Below, one piece after another: positions 18,459 through 27,350 of a stretch of 64,000 nt of DNA; within the stretch, counting starts at the first letter, position 1, and every line of letters starts with the position of its first letter. Source of the stretch: Microbacterium oxydans (lineage in GTDB: Bacteria > Actinomycetota > Actinomycetes > Actinomycetales > Microbacteriaceae); NCBI RefSeq assembly GCF_006540085.1, contig NZ_BJOG01000001.1, positions 558,001 through 622,000 of the forward strand, in the 5' to 3' direction. Made by a program: the position numbers and the translations under genes. Under the pieces are notes generated by a model, which made no database searches, was not told the DNA's origin, and saw only the letters and a program-made list of their open reading frames with translations.

Positions 18459-19864
18459 GCGTTCGCGCGGTCGCGGCCGTCGATCTCGGGGCGACCAGCG
18501 GCCGCGTGATGATCGGGCGGATCGGGGAGGGGCGGCTCGAGCTCGAACTCGTGTCCCGCTTCCCGAACGGTCCCGTGGAGCGGGAGGACGGACTGCACTG
18601 GGACTTCGACGCCCTGTATGCGCACGTCGTGGACGGGCTGGCGGAGGCGGTGCGGCGGGAGCCGACGATCGAGAGCATCGGGATCGACTCCTGGGCCGTC
18701 GACTACGGCCTGCTCGCGGACGGCGTTCTCCTCGCCGAGCCGTTTCACTACCGCGACTCCCGCACGGCTCAGGGCGTCGCCGAGGTGCACGCCATCGTGC
18801 CGTTCTCTGAGCTGTACGCTCGCAACGGCCTGCAGTTCCTGCCGTTCAACACCCTGTACCAGTACCGGGTGGACGAACGGATGACCGCGGCCGACACCGT
18901 GCTCCTCGTCCCCGATCTGGTCGCATTCCTCCTCACCGGTGCCAGCGTCGCCGAGCGCACGAACGCCTCCACGACGGGCCTGCTGAGCATCGACGACGGT
19001 GATTGGGACACCGACCTCGCGACGCGCATCGGCATCCCGCCGCGTCTCCTGCCTCCGTTGGTCGACCCCGGCGCGGTGATCGGGTCGCTGCGGCCCGAGC
19101 TCGCCGAACTCGTCGGCAAGGCTCTCCCCGTGATCGCCGTCGGGTCGCACGACACCGCCTCTGCCGTCGTCGCCGTCCCCATGACATCGCCCTCAGCCGC
19201 CTACATCTCGTGCGGCACGTGGGGCCTGGTGGGTCTGGAACTGGCGGAGCCCGTGCTGACGGATGCGGCGCGCGAGGCGAACTTCACGCACGAGCTCGGC
19301 GTAGACGGTCGATACCGCTTCCTGCACAACGTCACCGGCCTGTGGCTGCTGAGTGAGAGCGTGCGGGCGTGGGAAGCTCAGGACGGTGCACGCATCGACC
19401 TGACCGAGCTGCTCGCGGAGGCGGCCGCCGTATCGGACGACGTACCGCTGTTCGATGCGAACGATCCTTCGCTCAGTGCACCCGGCGACATGCCCAGCCG
19501 CATCGCGACGCTGGTCGAGGCGTCAGGAGCATCCGCTCCGACGGAGCGAGCCGTGTTCACGCGCAGCATCGTGGAGAGTATCGCCGCGGCGTTCGCCGAG
19601 ACCGTGCGCGCGGCGTCCGACCTCTCCGGGCGTGAGGTCGACGTGATCCACCTCGTCGGCGGCGGATCCCTGAACGCGCTCCTCTGCCAGGCCATCGCCG
19701 ATCGTTCGGCCCTGCCGGTGCTGGCCGGCCCCGTCGAGGCGACCGCGCTCGGCAACGTGCTCGTGCAGGCGCGTGCGCTGGGCGCAGCGGTCACCGACCT
19801 GGAGGGGCTGCGCGAGCTGGTCGCCGCCACGCATCCGGTCCGTCGGTTCGAGCCGCGCGGCTGA
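18455..19864 (+). CDS. rhaB: Rhamnulokinase
   Basis: A 469-residue FGGY kinase phosphorylating L-rhamnulose at O1. It shows AAVDLGATSGRVMIGRI, GIDSWAVDYGLL, FHYRDSRT, FLPFNTLYQ, VGSHDTASAVVAVP, YISCGTWGLVGLE and HLVGGGSLNALLCQAIADRS, all typical of RhaB. The ATG overlaps the rhaD stop by 4 bp, so both are co-translated. The product feeds the rhaD-type aldolase, completing the pathway begun by rhaM and rhaI. The long upstream open frame is a shadow of rhaD. Confidence 0.95.
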   Translation: MSVRAVAAVDLGATSGRVMIGRIGEGRLELELVSRFPNGPVEREDGLHWDFDALYAHVVDGLAEAVRREPTIESIGIDSWAVDYGLLADGVLLAEPFHYRDSRTAQGVAEVHAIVPFSELYARNGLQFLPFNTLYQYRVDERMTAADTVLLVPDLVAFLLTGASVAERTNASTTGLLSIDDGDWDTDLATRIGIPPRLLPPLVDPGAVIGSLRPELAELVGKALPVIAVGSHDTASAVVAVPMTSPSAAYISCGTWGLVGLELAEPVLTDAAREANFTHELGVDGRYRFLHNVTGLWLLSESVRAWEAQDGARIDLTELLAEAAAVSDDVPLFDANDPSLSAPGDMPSRIATLVEASGASAPTERAVFTRSIVESIAAAFAETVRAASDLSGREVDVIHLVGGGSLNALLCQAIADRSALPVLAGPVEATALGNVLVQARALGAAVTDLEGLRELVAATHPVRRFEPRG

Positions 19865-19918
19865 CCGCTCCGCTACCGCGCGGCTGACCGTGCGGCTGAT
19901 CGCTCCGCTGACTCGATG

Positions 19919-19934
19919 GCGCCCTGACGGGCGC
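19919..19934. terminator. Short GC hairpin between convergent rhaB and hydrolase genes
   Basis: GCGCCC and GGGCGC arms with loop TGAC lie in the 74-bp gap between convergent genes. There is no T-run, so intrinsic termination is uncertain. The bases before it (19855-19915) contain an imperfect duplication of the rhaB stop region (GCGGCTGA-CCGCTCCGCT-like copies). Confidence 0.4.
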
Positions 19935-19938
19935 GACG

Positions 19939-21480
19939 TCAGATGACGTGCGTGTTCGGCAGCGAGCTCACGGTCGGGCGGGCGTAGGCGCGGCGCCGGG
20001 CGGAGATGTCGGTCGGGCGGGCGGCGCGCGGAACGCTCCGATCGACCGCCACGACCTCGAACTCCTGGATCTGCGCCGGCCGCACCGGGGTGAGGTGGAT
20101 CATGCAGATCAGCTCGCCGCGCTCGCCGGGGATCGACCAGGTGATGTCGGCCGGTGTCGCCGCGGAGACGACTTCTGGCGTGCCGAGGTCGTCGCGCAGC
20201 GGACCCACCAGGGCGATGAGCTCCTCGATCGCGGCCCGGCGCTGGAGGAGCGGGCGGTCGAAGTCGATGTTGTCGGCGAAGATCGCGGCAGCGGCGTCGT
20301 CATCCCAGAACCGGATCAGCGCGTCGGCCGCGGACATCAGCAGACGTGTCTCCGGCCACGGCTGCACGGTGCGGGCGGGGGCGTCGTGAAAGGCGAGTGC
20401 GCGGAACAGCGCCTCCTCCGAGAGGGCGACCGGGTTGCTCCGGTGGCTGTTCGTCAAGACGACGATGCCCATGCCGGACCCCGCGTGCCACACCATGTTC
20501 AGGATGAACCCCGGGAGGCCGCCGCTGTGCGTGACGATGCGTCCGCGGTGCAGGTCTTCGCGCACGAAGAGGCCGAGCGCGTAGCCGCCGGCGACGAACT
20601 TCCAGGAGCCGTCGGGGCGGGCCTGCAGCGAGGGGATGTCGACCTGATGGATGCGCTGCAGCTCTCGTCGTGAAGCCCGGCTCACCACGGAATCGTCGCT
20701 GCCAGGCAGTGTCGATGCCGCGAGGAACCTGACCCAGACACTGAGGTCGTTGATGGTCGACTGCATGCCACCGGCCGCGGCCATGGCGTCGGACACTTCC
20801 GACGGGAAGCCCACCCAGTCGCCCGCGCTGTCCAGCGAGTAGCCGACCGCCCTCGCGAAGCCGCCCTCCGGAGCGCGGTTGTCGAACCACGTGCTGTTCA
20901 TCCCCAGCGGGCGCAGGATCTCATCGGTGACCCAGTCCTCGACACGGCGGCCCACGGCTGTGCCCACCGCGAGACCGGCCATCGTGAAGCCGATGTTGGA
21001 GTACTCGAAGGCGCTTCCGGGGTGGGTGCTGTAGTTGAAGCCGGGTCTGATCCGTTCGACCAGCTCCGCTTCGGAGAGGCCGAGGAACGGGTCGACCCAG
21101 GAGTTGTCCTCGGTGAGACCTCCGCCCATGCTGAGCAGCTGCCGCAGGGTCGGAGCGATTGCCGGTTCGTCGCCCACGGTCCCGTGCCATTCGGGGTAGA
21201 AGTCGGTGATGGGCGCCTCCAGGTCGAGGAGGCCGCGGTCGCGGGCGAGCAGGGCACCGAGCGCGACGAAGCTCTTGGTCATCGAGGCGATCGGGAAGAC
21301 GGTGTCGGCGTCGGGAGACGTGCCTTCGTCGTCGGCGGTGCCGAACCCGCGCGTGTGCTCCAGGCCGTCGGGTCCGACGAGGCCGTACACCAGACCAGGC
21401 GACTGACCCGCGGCCGTGTACTGCCCGAAGAACGCGTCGAGCTGATCGACGAGCGGCACGACGAGGGTTTCGCTGGACAT
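19939..21480 (-). CDS. Serine hydrolase of the class C beta-lactamase/esterase fold
   Basis: A 513-residue protein with the penicillin-recognising fold. The nucleophile motif is SMTK (Ser66-Lys69), a YSN triad element lies in FEYSNIGF, and the third motif is HSG in THSGGLPG. No signal peptide is visible, so it is probably cytoplasmic. The C-terminal ~130 residues form an extra domain beyond the catalytic core. The ribosome site AGGGAG precedes the ATG. Relatives include esterases and D-amino-acid peptidases; the substrate cannot be told from sequence. Confidence 0.8.
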   Translation of the reverse strand: MSSETLVVPLVDQLDAFFGQYTAAGQSPGLVYGLVGPDGLEHTRGFGTADDEGTSPDADTVFPIASMTKSFVALGALLARDRGLLDLEAPITDFYPEWHGTVGDEPAIAPTLRQLLSMGGGLTEDNSWVDPFLGLSEAELVERIRPGFNYSTHPGSAFEYSNIGFTMAGLAVGTAVGRRVEDWVTDEILRPLGMNSTWFDNRAPEGGFARAVGYSLDSAGDWVGFPSEVSDAMAAAGGMQSTINDLSVWVRFLAASTLPGSDDSVVSRASRRELQRIHQVDIPSLQARPDGSWKFVAGGYALGLFVREDLHRGRIVTHSGGLPGFILNMVWHAGSGMGIVVLTNSHRSNPVALSEEALFRALAFHDAPARTVQPWPETRLLMSAADALIRFWDDDAAAAIFADNIDFDRPLLQRRAAIEELIALVGPLRDDLGTPEVVSAATPADITWSIPGERGELICMIHLTPVRPAQIQEFEVVAVDRSVPRAARPTDISARRRAYARPTVSSLPNTHVI

Positions 21481-21643
21481 GGAGACTCCCTTGTTCTCGC
21501 GGTCGGCATTCGGCCGTCGCGCTGGTTCGTCTCCACACTCTCGTGTGCCGGGCTCGAAGTCATGTCCGCGGGCACCGAGTGTCGGCTCCTGCTTGTGCGA
21601 GGTGACGAAGAAGCGGCTCGGAGCGGGCTGGCCGGGACCCCGT

Positions 21644-22567
21644 CTACCCGGCAGTCTCCCGCATCGCGGGCCGGGTGAGCTTCGGGATCAGTACCGGAGT
21701 CTGTTCGCGGTAGGCGACGTAGTCGGCCCGGTCGCCCCACTTCTTCTCGGCGCGCGCTTCGAGCAGGGGGATGCCGCTGACGCGGGTGAGCAGCAGGATC
21801 ACGAACAGGGGGGAGAGCAGCGCGACCCACTGCCATCCGACGAGCACGGGGGCAGCGGTGAGGAAGACGCCCACCCAGATGACGATCTCGCCGAAGTAGT
21901 TCGGGTGACGGGACCGCGACCATAGGCCGGTGCGGATGAACTCGTCCCGGTTGCGCGGGTCGGCGCGGAACGCCGACTTCTGGGCGTCGGCGACGATCTC
22001 GATCACCATGCCGAGGGCCCAGACGACGATGCCGACGACGGTCAGCCATCCGATCGGCGCGCGGGAGGAGGCGTCCGCACTGATCGCGATCCAGGCGGCG
22101 GCCGCGGTCAGCGACACCCACGCACCCTGGATCACCCACACCTGCAGGAACCGCAGCGGCGACCCCTTGATCTGGTCGAAGCGCCCGTCGGATCCGGCCT
22201 TGTGCACGCGCACGGCCAGGAACGAGCCGAGGCGCGAGGCCCACAGCATGACCATCGCCGCGAGGATCCAGCTCCGCGCGTCGGGCATCGGCGTCGACAG
22301 GACGAGCGCTGCGGAGATCAGGAAGAACGTGAGGCTGCCCGTCAGGTCGAAGAACCGTTCGGTCTGCAGCAGCATCGCGGGGATGAACGCGATGACCTGG
22401 ATCGCGAAGGCCGCAGCGACGGCGAGGGCGAACAGCGGCACGCCGCCGATGGTCGCACCGCCCTGGCTGCCGGCGATCGCGACGAGCGCGCCGACCACGA
22501 GGGCGACGACGATCGTGATGAGAGAGGAGCGCGAGGAGCTCGGACGGGTGGGGGTGGGGGAGGACAT
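21644..22567 (-). CDS. DUF1295 family membrane protein (steroid 5-alpha-reductase-like)
   Basis: A 307-residue polytopic membrane protein with about eight hydrophobic segments. The C-terminal DUF1295 signature includes GLWSRSRHPNYFGEIVIWVG and a late KKWGDRADYVAYREQTP, as in isoprenylcysteine methyltransferase and 5-alpha-reductase relatives. The likely role is reduction of a lipid or sterol-like double bond, but no member close enough fixes the substrate. It lies 17 bp downstream of the acyl-CoA synthetase on the same strand, consistent with a shared operon in lipid metabolism. Confidence 0.75.
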   Translation of the reverse strand: MSSPTPTRPSSSRSSLITIVVALVVGALVAIAGSQGGATIGGVPLFALAVAAAFAIQVIAFIPAMLLQTERFFDLTGSLTFFLISAALVLSTPMPDARSWILAAMVMLWASRLGSFLAVRVHKAGSDGRFDQIKGSPLRFLQVWVIQGAWVSLTAAAAWIAISADASSRAPIGWLTVVGIVVWALGMVIEIVADAQKSAFRADPRNRDEFIRTGLWSRSRHPNYFGEIVIWVGVFLTAAPVLVGWQWVALLSPLFVILLLTRVSGIPLLEARAEKKWGDRADYVAYREQTPVLIPKLTRPAMRETAG

Positions 22568-22584
22568 GGTGTGCTTTCCGATTC

Positions 22585-24423
22585 TCAGAGGTACAGGTCT
22601 TCGACGGCGACGGCGGCGCGATCCAGCACGACGCTCCGCTTCAGCTTCATGGTGGGGGTGACGAGTCCACGGTCGTCGAGGTCGGCGAAGACCACGCTGA
22701 ACCGGCGGACCTGCTCGCTGCGCGCGACGAGCGCGTTGGCCTCGTCGACGGACCGCTGCAGGTGAGCGTGCAGCGCCGGGTCGTCCACCGTGCGGATGTC
22801 GGTCGGGCTGGTCGTGCTGGTCGAGGGGATGCGGCTGCCCTGCGCTTCGGCCCAGGCGCCGGCCTGCTCCGGATCGAGCACCAGCAGCGCGGAGAGATAC
22901 GGCTTCCCCTCGCCGACCATGACCGCGTGCGAGACGAGCGGATTCGCCTCGACTGCGCTCTCCCAGCGGGTCGGCACGATGGTCTTGCCGTTCGAGGTGA
23001 CGATCACGTCTTTGAGCCGTCCGTCGAGGATCAGCCTTCCCTGCTCGTCGAGCCGCCCGAGATCACCGGTGCGGAAGAAGCCGTCGATGAACGCACCGTC
23101 GTCGTGCGCGGGGTCCCGGTAGCCGTCGAAGACGCCGATGCCGCGGGCGAGCACTTCGCCCTCGTCACTGATGCGGACCGTGAGCCCTGGCAGCGGTGCG
23201 CCGACAGTTCCCGAGGCGATGCGCCCTGGCAGGTTGCCGGTGAGCGGTGCGGTCGTCTCGGTCAGTCCGTAGCCCTCGATGACGGGAACCCCGATGCCGC
23301 GGAAGAACAGCGAGAGGTCGGCGTCGAGGGCGGCGCCGCCCGACAGGATGTAGCCGACCCGCCCGCCCATCACCGTGCGAAGGCGGCCGTAGAACAGTGC
23401 ATCGAAGAGGCGGTGGCGCAGGCGCAGGCCGACGGTGCGTGCGGCGCCACGACCGGCATCGACTCGCTCGGCGCTGCGGCCCCACGCGATGGCCGTCGCC
23501 TCGGCATGCGCCCAGATCTTCGTGAGTCCCTTGTCGGCGGCCTTGCCCGCGGCGGCCGCCTGGATCTTCTGCAGCACCCGTGGCACGACCACCAGGAACG
23601 TCGGTCGGAGGGTGTCGAGCGTGGCGACGACGGTCGAAGGGTCGGACAGGTGCGCGATGCGCATGCCGCTGGCAAGGCAGATCAGCTGCAGGCCGCGCGC
23701 GAGCACGTGAGCGAGCGGGAGGAAGATGACCGTGTTGCCGGACTCGTTCACGATCTCGCGGTAGGCCGCGGCGATGTTCAGCACCTGACCGAGGAAGTTG
23801 CGATGCGTGAGCACGACGCCCTTGGGCTCGCCCGTCGTTCCCGAGGTGTAGACGATCGTCGCGGGGTCATCCTGCGTTGCTGCCGTCCTGCGGGCCTCGA
23901 GCTCCTCGTCGGTCACGTCGATGCCGCGGGCGGCCAGGTCGAGGAGGGTCCACGGCGAGGTCTCGGCGCTCATCACCCACGCCCCGAGGGTGACTCCGCC
24001 GGCGTGCGAGAGCGCCGACTCGAGCAGCGCCGCATGTTCGGTCGTACCGCCGATGGCCAGGCGCACACCGGCATCCGCGACGATCGCGTCCACCTGTGAC
24101 CCCGACGAGGTCTCGTAGATCGGCACGACGACAGCACCGGCGTACCAGGCCGCGAGGTCGGCGACGGCCCATTCGTAGCGGGTGGGCGCCATGATCGCGA
24201 TGGGGTCGCCGATTCGGATGCCCTGGGCGATGAACCCCTTCGCCAGAGCGCGCACCTCGTCCTCGAACGCGCGGGTGGTGACCGGCCGCCAGGAGCCCGT
24301 CGACGCGTCCTCGACCTCGAACGCCACATGGTCCGGTGCGGCGGCGGCCCGCGTAGCCAGCAGGTCGGTGACGTTGCGGTGGCCGTCGAGGGCGGCGAGC
24401 GGTGGTGTCGACGATTCGATCAT
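22585..24423 (-). CDS. Long-chain fatty-acid CoA ligase (AMP-binding)
   Basis: A 612-residue ANL-superfamily adenylating enzyme, the FadD15-like type of actinobacteria. The P-loop YTSGTTGEPKG is at residues ~192-202. Further motifs are GYGLTETTAPLTGN, FRTGDLGRLDEQGRLILDGRLKD and VTSNGKTIVPTRWES. It activates a fatty acid with ATP and CoA at the membrane face. The start ATG at 24423 gives the normal family N-terminus. It probably shares a transcript with the downstream DUF1295 gene. Confidence 0.88.
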   Translation of the reverse strand: MIESSTPPLAALDGHRNVTDLLATRAAAAPDHVAFEVEDASTGSWRPVTTRAFEDEVRALAKGFIAQGIRIGDPIAIMAPTRYEWAVADLAAWYAGAVVVPIYETSSGSQVDAIVADAGVRLAIGGTTEHAALLESALSHAGGVTLGAWVMSAETSPWTLLDLAARGIDVTDEELEARRTAATQDDPATIVYTSGTTGEPKGVVLTHRNFLGQVLNIAAAYREIVNESGNTVIFLPLAHVLARGLQLICLASGMRIAHLSDPSTVVATLDTLRPTFLVVVPRVLQKIQAAAAGKAADKGLTKIWAHAEATAIAWGRSAERVDAGRGAARTVGLRLRHRLFDALFYGRLRTVMGGRVGYILSGGAALDADLSLFFRGIGVPVIEGYGLTETTAPLTGNLPGRIASGTVGAPLPGLTVRISDEGEVLARGIGVFDGYRDPAHDDGAFIDGFFRTGDLGRLDEQGRLILDGRLKDVIVTSNGKTIVPTRWESAVEANPLVSHAVMVGEGKPYLSALLVLDPEQAGAWAEAQGSRIPSTSTTSPTDIRTVDDPALHAHLQRSVDEANALVARSEQVRRFSVVFADLDDRGLVTPTMKLKRSVVLDRAAVAVEDLYL

Positions 24424-24573
24424 CGGGGCTTCTCTCGGTCGTGCGGACGGCGCGGAGGGCGCACGAAATCGCCCTTCCTGTCTCTGTTCGGAACCGATGA
24501 CGATTCGGATGGGATGCTTTTTCGCGGCCGTCCAGGCATCGAGAACGGGAAAGCGATCTGCCAGTATGGCGTC

Positions 24574-25254
24574 ATGTCCGGCACGCAGAAGGTCGCCCCC
24601 GCGCTCGTCGTGATCGGTGTGACCGCCGCAGTGCTCGTCGGGTGCACCTCGCCGGTGGCAGTCCAGACGCCCAAGGCATCCGCTCCCGCGGTCGACCTCC
24701 GGACGGCGGCCGAGGCTGCCTCGACGCCGAAACCGACGGAACCGGAAAGATGCTCCGGCATGTCAGAGGTCTACAGCGACGGCGACGGTCTGTATTGGGA
24801 GCGCCACGGAACGCTCCGTGATCTCGGCGCGCGCGAGTTCGCGCGGGGCGAGGTGACAGTCGATGAGGACGGCACCCCGGTGACGTATATCGTCGAGCCC
24901 GGCGACGTCGAAGCCGTGGTCGCTGAACGGCTCTGCGCGTACCCGAACCTCGGCTCGATGAACCACCGGCGGGATATCCACCCTGGGCAGGTGCTCTGGC
25001 TCACGCCCGACCCCGATCTTCCCTGGGTGCCGTACTACAGCCCTCATGACGCCCCCGGTGGGTTTCAGCAGATTCCATATCAGCAGGCCATCGAGTCCGC
25101 GGGCGCGGCGGTCGATGCCGGTGACGTGGACACCGTGCGGGCGATCTGGAACGGCACGCTCAAGGGCATGTTCGCGACCCAGGAGACCATCGACGCCGTT
25201 CAGAAGGTGGTCGATTCCGGCGACCTCGAAGCGCTCCGCCAGCTCTTCTCCTGA
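24574..25254 (+). CDS. Lipoprotein with LysM-like domain, function unknown
   Basis: A 226-residue predicted lipoprotein: short signal peptide with lipobox LVGC (Cys24), then a Pro/Ala-rich linker. A LysM-like segment follows (TYIVEPGDVEAVVAERLC... HPGQVLWL, residues ~100-140), which may bind peptidoglycan. The C-terminus holds two short helical repeats with a Val-Asp-(Ala/Ser)-Gly-Asp motif (VDAGDVDTVRAIW and VDSGDLEALRQLF). The ATG at 24574 gives the only start leading straight into a signal peptide. No ribosome site is evident; a CAGTAT box lies 6 bp upstream. Confidence 0.6.
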   Translation: MSGTQKVAPALVVIGVTAAVLVGCTSPVAVQTPKASAPAVDLRTAAEAASTPKPTEPERCSGMSEVYSDGDGLYWERHGTLRDLGAREFARGEVTVDEDGTPVTYIVEPGDVEAVVAERLCAYPNLGSMNHRRDIHPGQVLWLTPDPDLPWVPYYSPHDAPGGFQQIPYQQAIESAGAAVDAGDVDTVRAIWNGTLKGMFATQETIDAVQKVVDSGDLEALRQLFS

Positions 25255-25598
25255 CGCCGCTCGGTCACGGACCCTTCGGCGGGGAGAGCTCGGTAAGCCA
25301 CACGTGGTGTCACTTCTAGAGCTATTCCGGACTACTGAGCGGCTCTTGCCCTGTTGTTCGGACTGAAGTTCACGCGGTTCTCTGCGATCTGCTCGGAAGG
25401 GAGTTCCACAGCTACTCCGGACAAACGGCGCAGATAAATTCCAGCTCAACCAAGATTTCGATTCGAGATGACTGGACTTGTGAGTCGCGCATGAGCATCG
25501 CTTACCCTGCCGTCGTCGCCGATTGAACTTGCCGTCCTGCCAACGCCTCGGTCCGGGGATTGGACCACGGTGAGGATGAGGCGAGCTTAGGTCTGTCT
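25255..25598. other. Gene-free segment at the left edge of the low-GC island
   Basis: About 340 bp with no supportable gene and visibly more A/T than flanking DNA. It contains two near-identical 13-bp direct copies of AGCTAYTCCGGAC (25320-25332 and 25410-25422), 90 bp apart. No inverted repeat or tRNA fragment marking an attachment site was recognised. Confidence 0.5.
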
Positions 25599-25910
25599 TC
25601 AATCGTTGGTTCGAAGCGGCTCGGCACTCGATACTCGCTCTGCGAGCGTGACATGCAGGAACTGCAGCTCCGCGACCTCGTCCGGCATCATGGCGATGAG
25701 GTCAATTGGTGGGGTGCTGAGCTCCCAGTAGTCGGCCGCGACAAGACGCCGGAGGGCTCCAGCGTCGGTGTAAATGATGAGGACATCTATGTCCCGCGGG
25801 TCTTCAACACGGAGGGCTGATCCAAACAGCCACAACTCCAGACCACCGATGCTCGTCGCGGCGTCGTGGAGGCGCAGCAGTGCGTCCCACCGCGCGAGAT
25901 GAGGGTTCAA
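25599..25910 (-). CDS. Minimal nucleotidyltransferase (MNT-type) domain protein
   Basis: A 103-residue protein with the minimal nucleotidyltransferase signature: hydrophobic strand, then Gly30-Ser31 (LWLFGSALR) and the metal pair Asp40-x-Asp42 (DPRDIDVLIIY). MNT proteins often act with HEPN toxins or in other conflict systems by adenylylating a partner; no HEPN gene is recognisable here. The TTG start overlaps the preceding stop in TTGA (25907-25910), implying coupling to the 215-residue gene. It is the last gene of the minus-strand cluster. The partner protein is unknown. Confidence 0.65.
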   Translation of the reverse strand: MNPHLARWDALLRLHDAATSIGGLELWLFGSALRVEDPRDIDVLIIYTDAGALRRLVAADYWELSTPPIDLIAMMPDEVAELQFLHVTLAERVSSAEPLRTND

Positions 25911-26554
25911 AGCCTCGCTATGCGGGCGAAGAAGTCGTTGAGGAGGTACACCTCAACTCCGACTTCCTCGCTGGCCTCCTGGACCCTAGTGCTCAGCCCT
26001 CGACAATTGGGATTGGTGATCACGAAGGCGTCAGGCGTCAATCCAGGGTGTTGAGCGAGAAGGTCACGGAGCTCGCTCACCGGGAACTCGTACCGGTCAT
26101 GGGTGATGATCTCGAGATCTAGGCCGTCCGTTCGTGCGATACGCCACGATTGTGTCCCGATGCGTACGACGTGGGTGACGCGGCGTGCTTGGAGCAGGCG
26201 TGACTTGAGGTAGATCTCATCCTGGTGGAGGAATGCACCGATCTCGCCAGTCGACCCCAGGGCCTGCTTCACGTGCCCGAACGGCGCGACCAGGACACCG
26301 GCGCTGGTGGCGGCTTCGACGACTCCGATCCCGACGGCGCGTCGAATCATGACGATGGCCTGACATGCCGGATGCGCGGCAGTGACCCGTTCGAGGTCTG
26401 CAACTTCAAACGGGACACCGGAGGCTTCACCGACATAGATGAGCACGTCACCGTGGATGGCCGTTCCTTCGATGTGCACACCCCCGGATCCGACTTCATG
26501 CGCGTAGTAGCCGGATTCCGCGAGCTTGTCGATCACCCACGATGCCATCGTCAT
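25907..26554 (-). CDS. Unrecognised protein built from two copies of one alpha/beta module
   Basis: I do not recognise this 215-residue protein. Residues ~35-98 and ~145-211 follow the same pattern: a hydrophobic strand, F/P-V and a Leu-rich helix, AAHP or AQHP, a second strand (AIVMIRR, AFVITNP), an Ala-rich helix, then GVLVAPFGHV or GVEVYLLNDF. This suggests an internal duplication, perhaps a nuclease-like fold, but no catalytic motif is certain. The ATG at 26554 has a GAGGAG ribosome site and overlaps the HNH gene stop (ATGA). It is coupled to the MNT gene downstream. Confidence 0.6.
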   Translation of the reverse strand: MTMASWVIDKLAESGYYAHEVGSGGVHIEGTAIHGDVLIYVGEASGVPFEVADLERVTAAHPACQAIVMIRRAVGIGVVEAATSAGVLVAPFGHVKQALGSTGEIGAFLHQDEIYLKSRLLQARRVTHVVRIGTQSWRIARTDGLDLEIITHDRYEFPVSELRDLLAQHPGLTPDAFVITNPNCRGLSTRVQEASEEVGVEVYLLNDFFARIARL

Positions 26555-27234
26555 GATTGCTCCTCGAAGACGTCCCGAATGTGTTCCGGGAATCGAACGG
26601 TCTGGGCTGCCCAATTGCCGGCCAGGTGGCGGTCTCGGAGTTGTGCCTCGTGAATCTCGAACTCCGCCACCACTGCGAGCTCGGCGTCGGTTAGTAAGTG
26701 TCTGTTCGCGTGGAAGATTCTCAGAATCGTGGCGTTGTTCGGGATGATGGTGGTTCTCACGAGGTCTGACCAGCGGTCGGCGCGGTCGATGTCCCGGATA
26801 TCGTCGTTAGGTCCGTACAGCTCAAATACTCGCTTGTTGCTGGCGAACAAGGGGCGTACCTGGGCGAGTGCTTCCTCCCGTCGCAGGAACACGGGACTTC
26901 CAAATGCTGTCTCGCGAGCATCCTGGCTTCGCTTCTTCCACGCGCGCAACATGGTGACGTCGTACAGTTTCGGCGACTTGTCGATCTTGGTATGACACGT
27001 CGGGCAAAGGAGAAGGAGGTTGTCCGCCTCTGCTCGCTCCAGGTCGCTGAGCCTTCCCCCGTCATCCGCGCCTCGCGGGCCGTCCGGGCTGGCGGCGATG
27101 ATGTGTGCCCGCTCAGCGATGGGCACGTCGCTGAGCGCGTGGAGGTCGTTAGCGCACTCTGGGTTCTGGCAGTACCCCGCAGATTCGGACCAGAGGTAGT
27201 CCTGGACGGCTTTTGATGGGTTCTTTCTCGGCAC
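26551..27234 (-). CDS. HNH endonuclease domain protein
   Basis: A 227-residue protein. An N-terminal zinc-binding HNH domain spans residues ~15-110: CQNPEC, then ERAHIIAASPDGPRG, then NLLLLCPTCHTKID, giving two CxxC pairs and the His residues of the family. A largely helical C-terminal region of unknown role follows. The GTG at 27234 has a GAGGG site at good spacing; an upstream in-frame ATG (27342) would reach towards the preceding gene and lacks support. It overlaps the next gene by 4 bp. HNH nucleases of this type are frequent DNA-cutting effectors in defence loci. Confidence 0.7.
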   Translation of the reverse strand: MPRKNPSKAVQDYLWSESAGYCQNPECANDLHALSDVPIAERAHIIAASPDGPRGADDGGRLSDLERAEADNLLLLCPTCHTKIDKSPKLYDVTMLRAWKKRSQDARETAFGSPVFLRREEALAQVRPLFASNKRVFELYGPNDDIRDIDRADRWSDLVRTTIIPNNATILRIFHANRHLLTDAELAVVAEFEIHEAQLRDRHLAGNWAAQTVRFPEHIRDVFEEQS

Positions 27235-27350
27235 GATGTGGATCCCTCGAATCAGTGACGCTGGATAGCCATCCGCGTCGTGATGATTCTTTCGCTGACT
27301 GATGGATGACAGTGGATGCGCATCCCCGCCGGACCGTATCATGGCTGAGG

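Noticed and set aside
19939-21480. Beta-lactamase resistance gene
   Set aside because: It has the SxxK/YxN/HxG fold motifs but no signal peptide and an added C-terminal domain, which fits esterases or peptidases better than a secreted beta-lactamase.
25320-25422. Two 13-bp AGCTAYTCCGGAC copies as ends of a mobile element
   Set aside because: They are only 90 bp apart, direct rather than inverted, and enclose no gene.
26588-26599. 12-bp match (CGGGAATCGAAC) to the tRNA-Gly T arm inside the HNH gene, as a possible second attachment site
   Set aside because: It lies inside a coding sequence, is short, and a 12-bp match to some part of a tRNA is expected by chance in 64 kb. No longer duplicate of the tRNA 3' end was seen.
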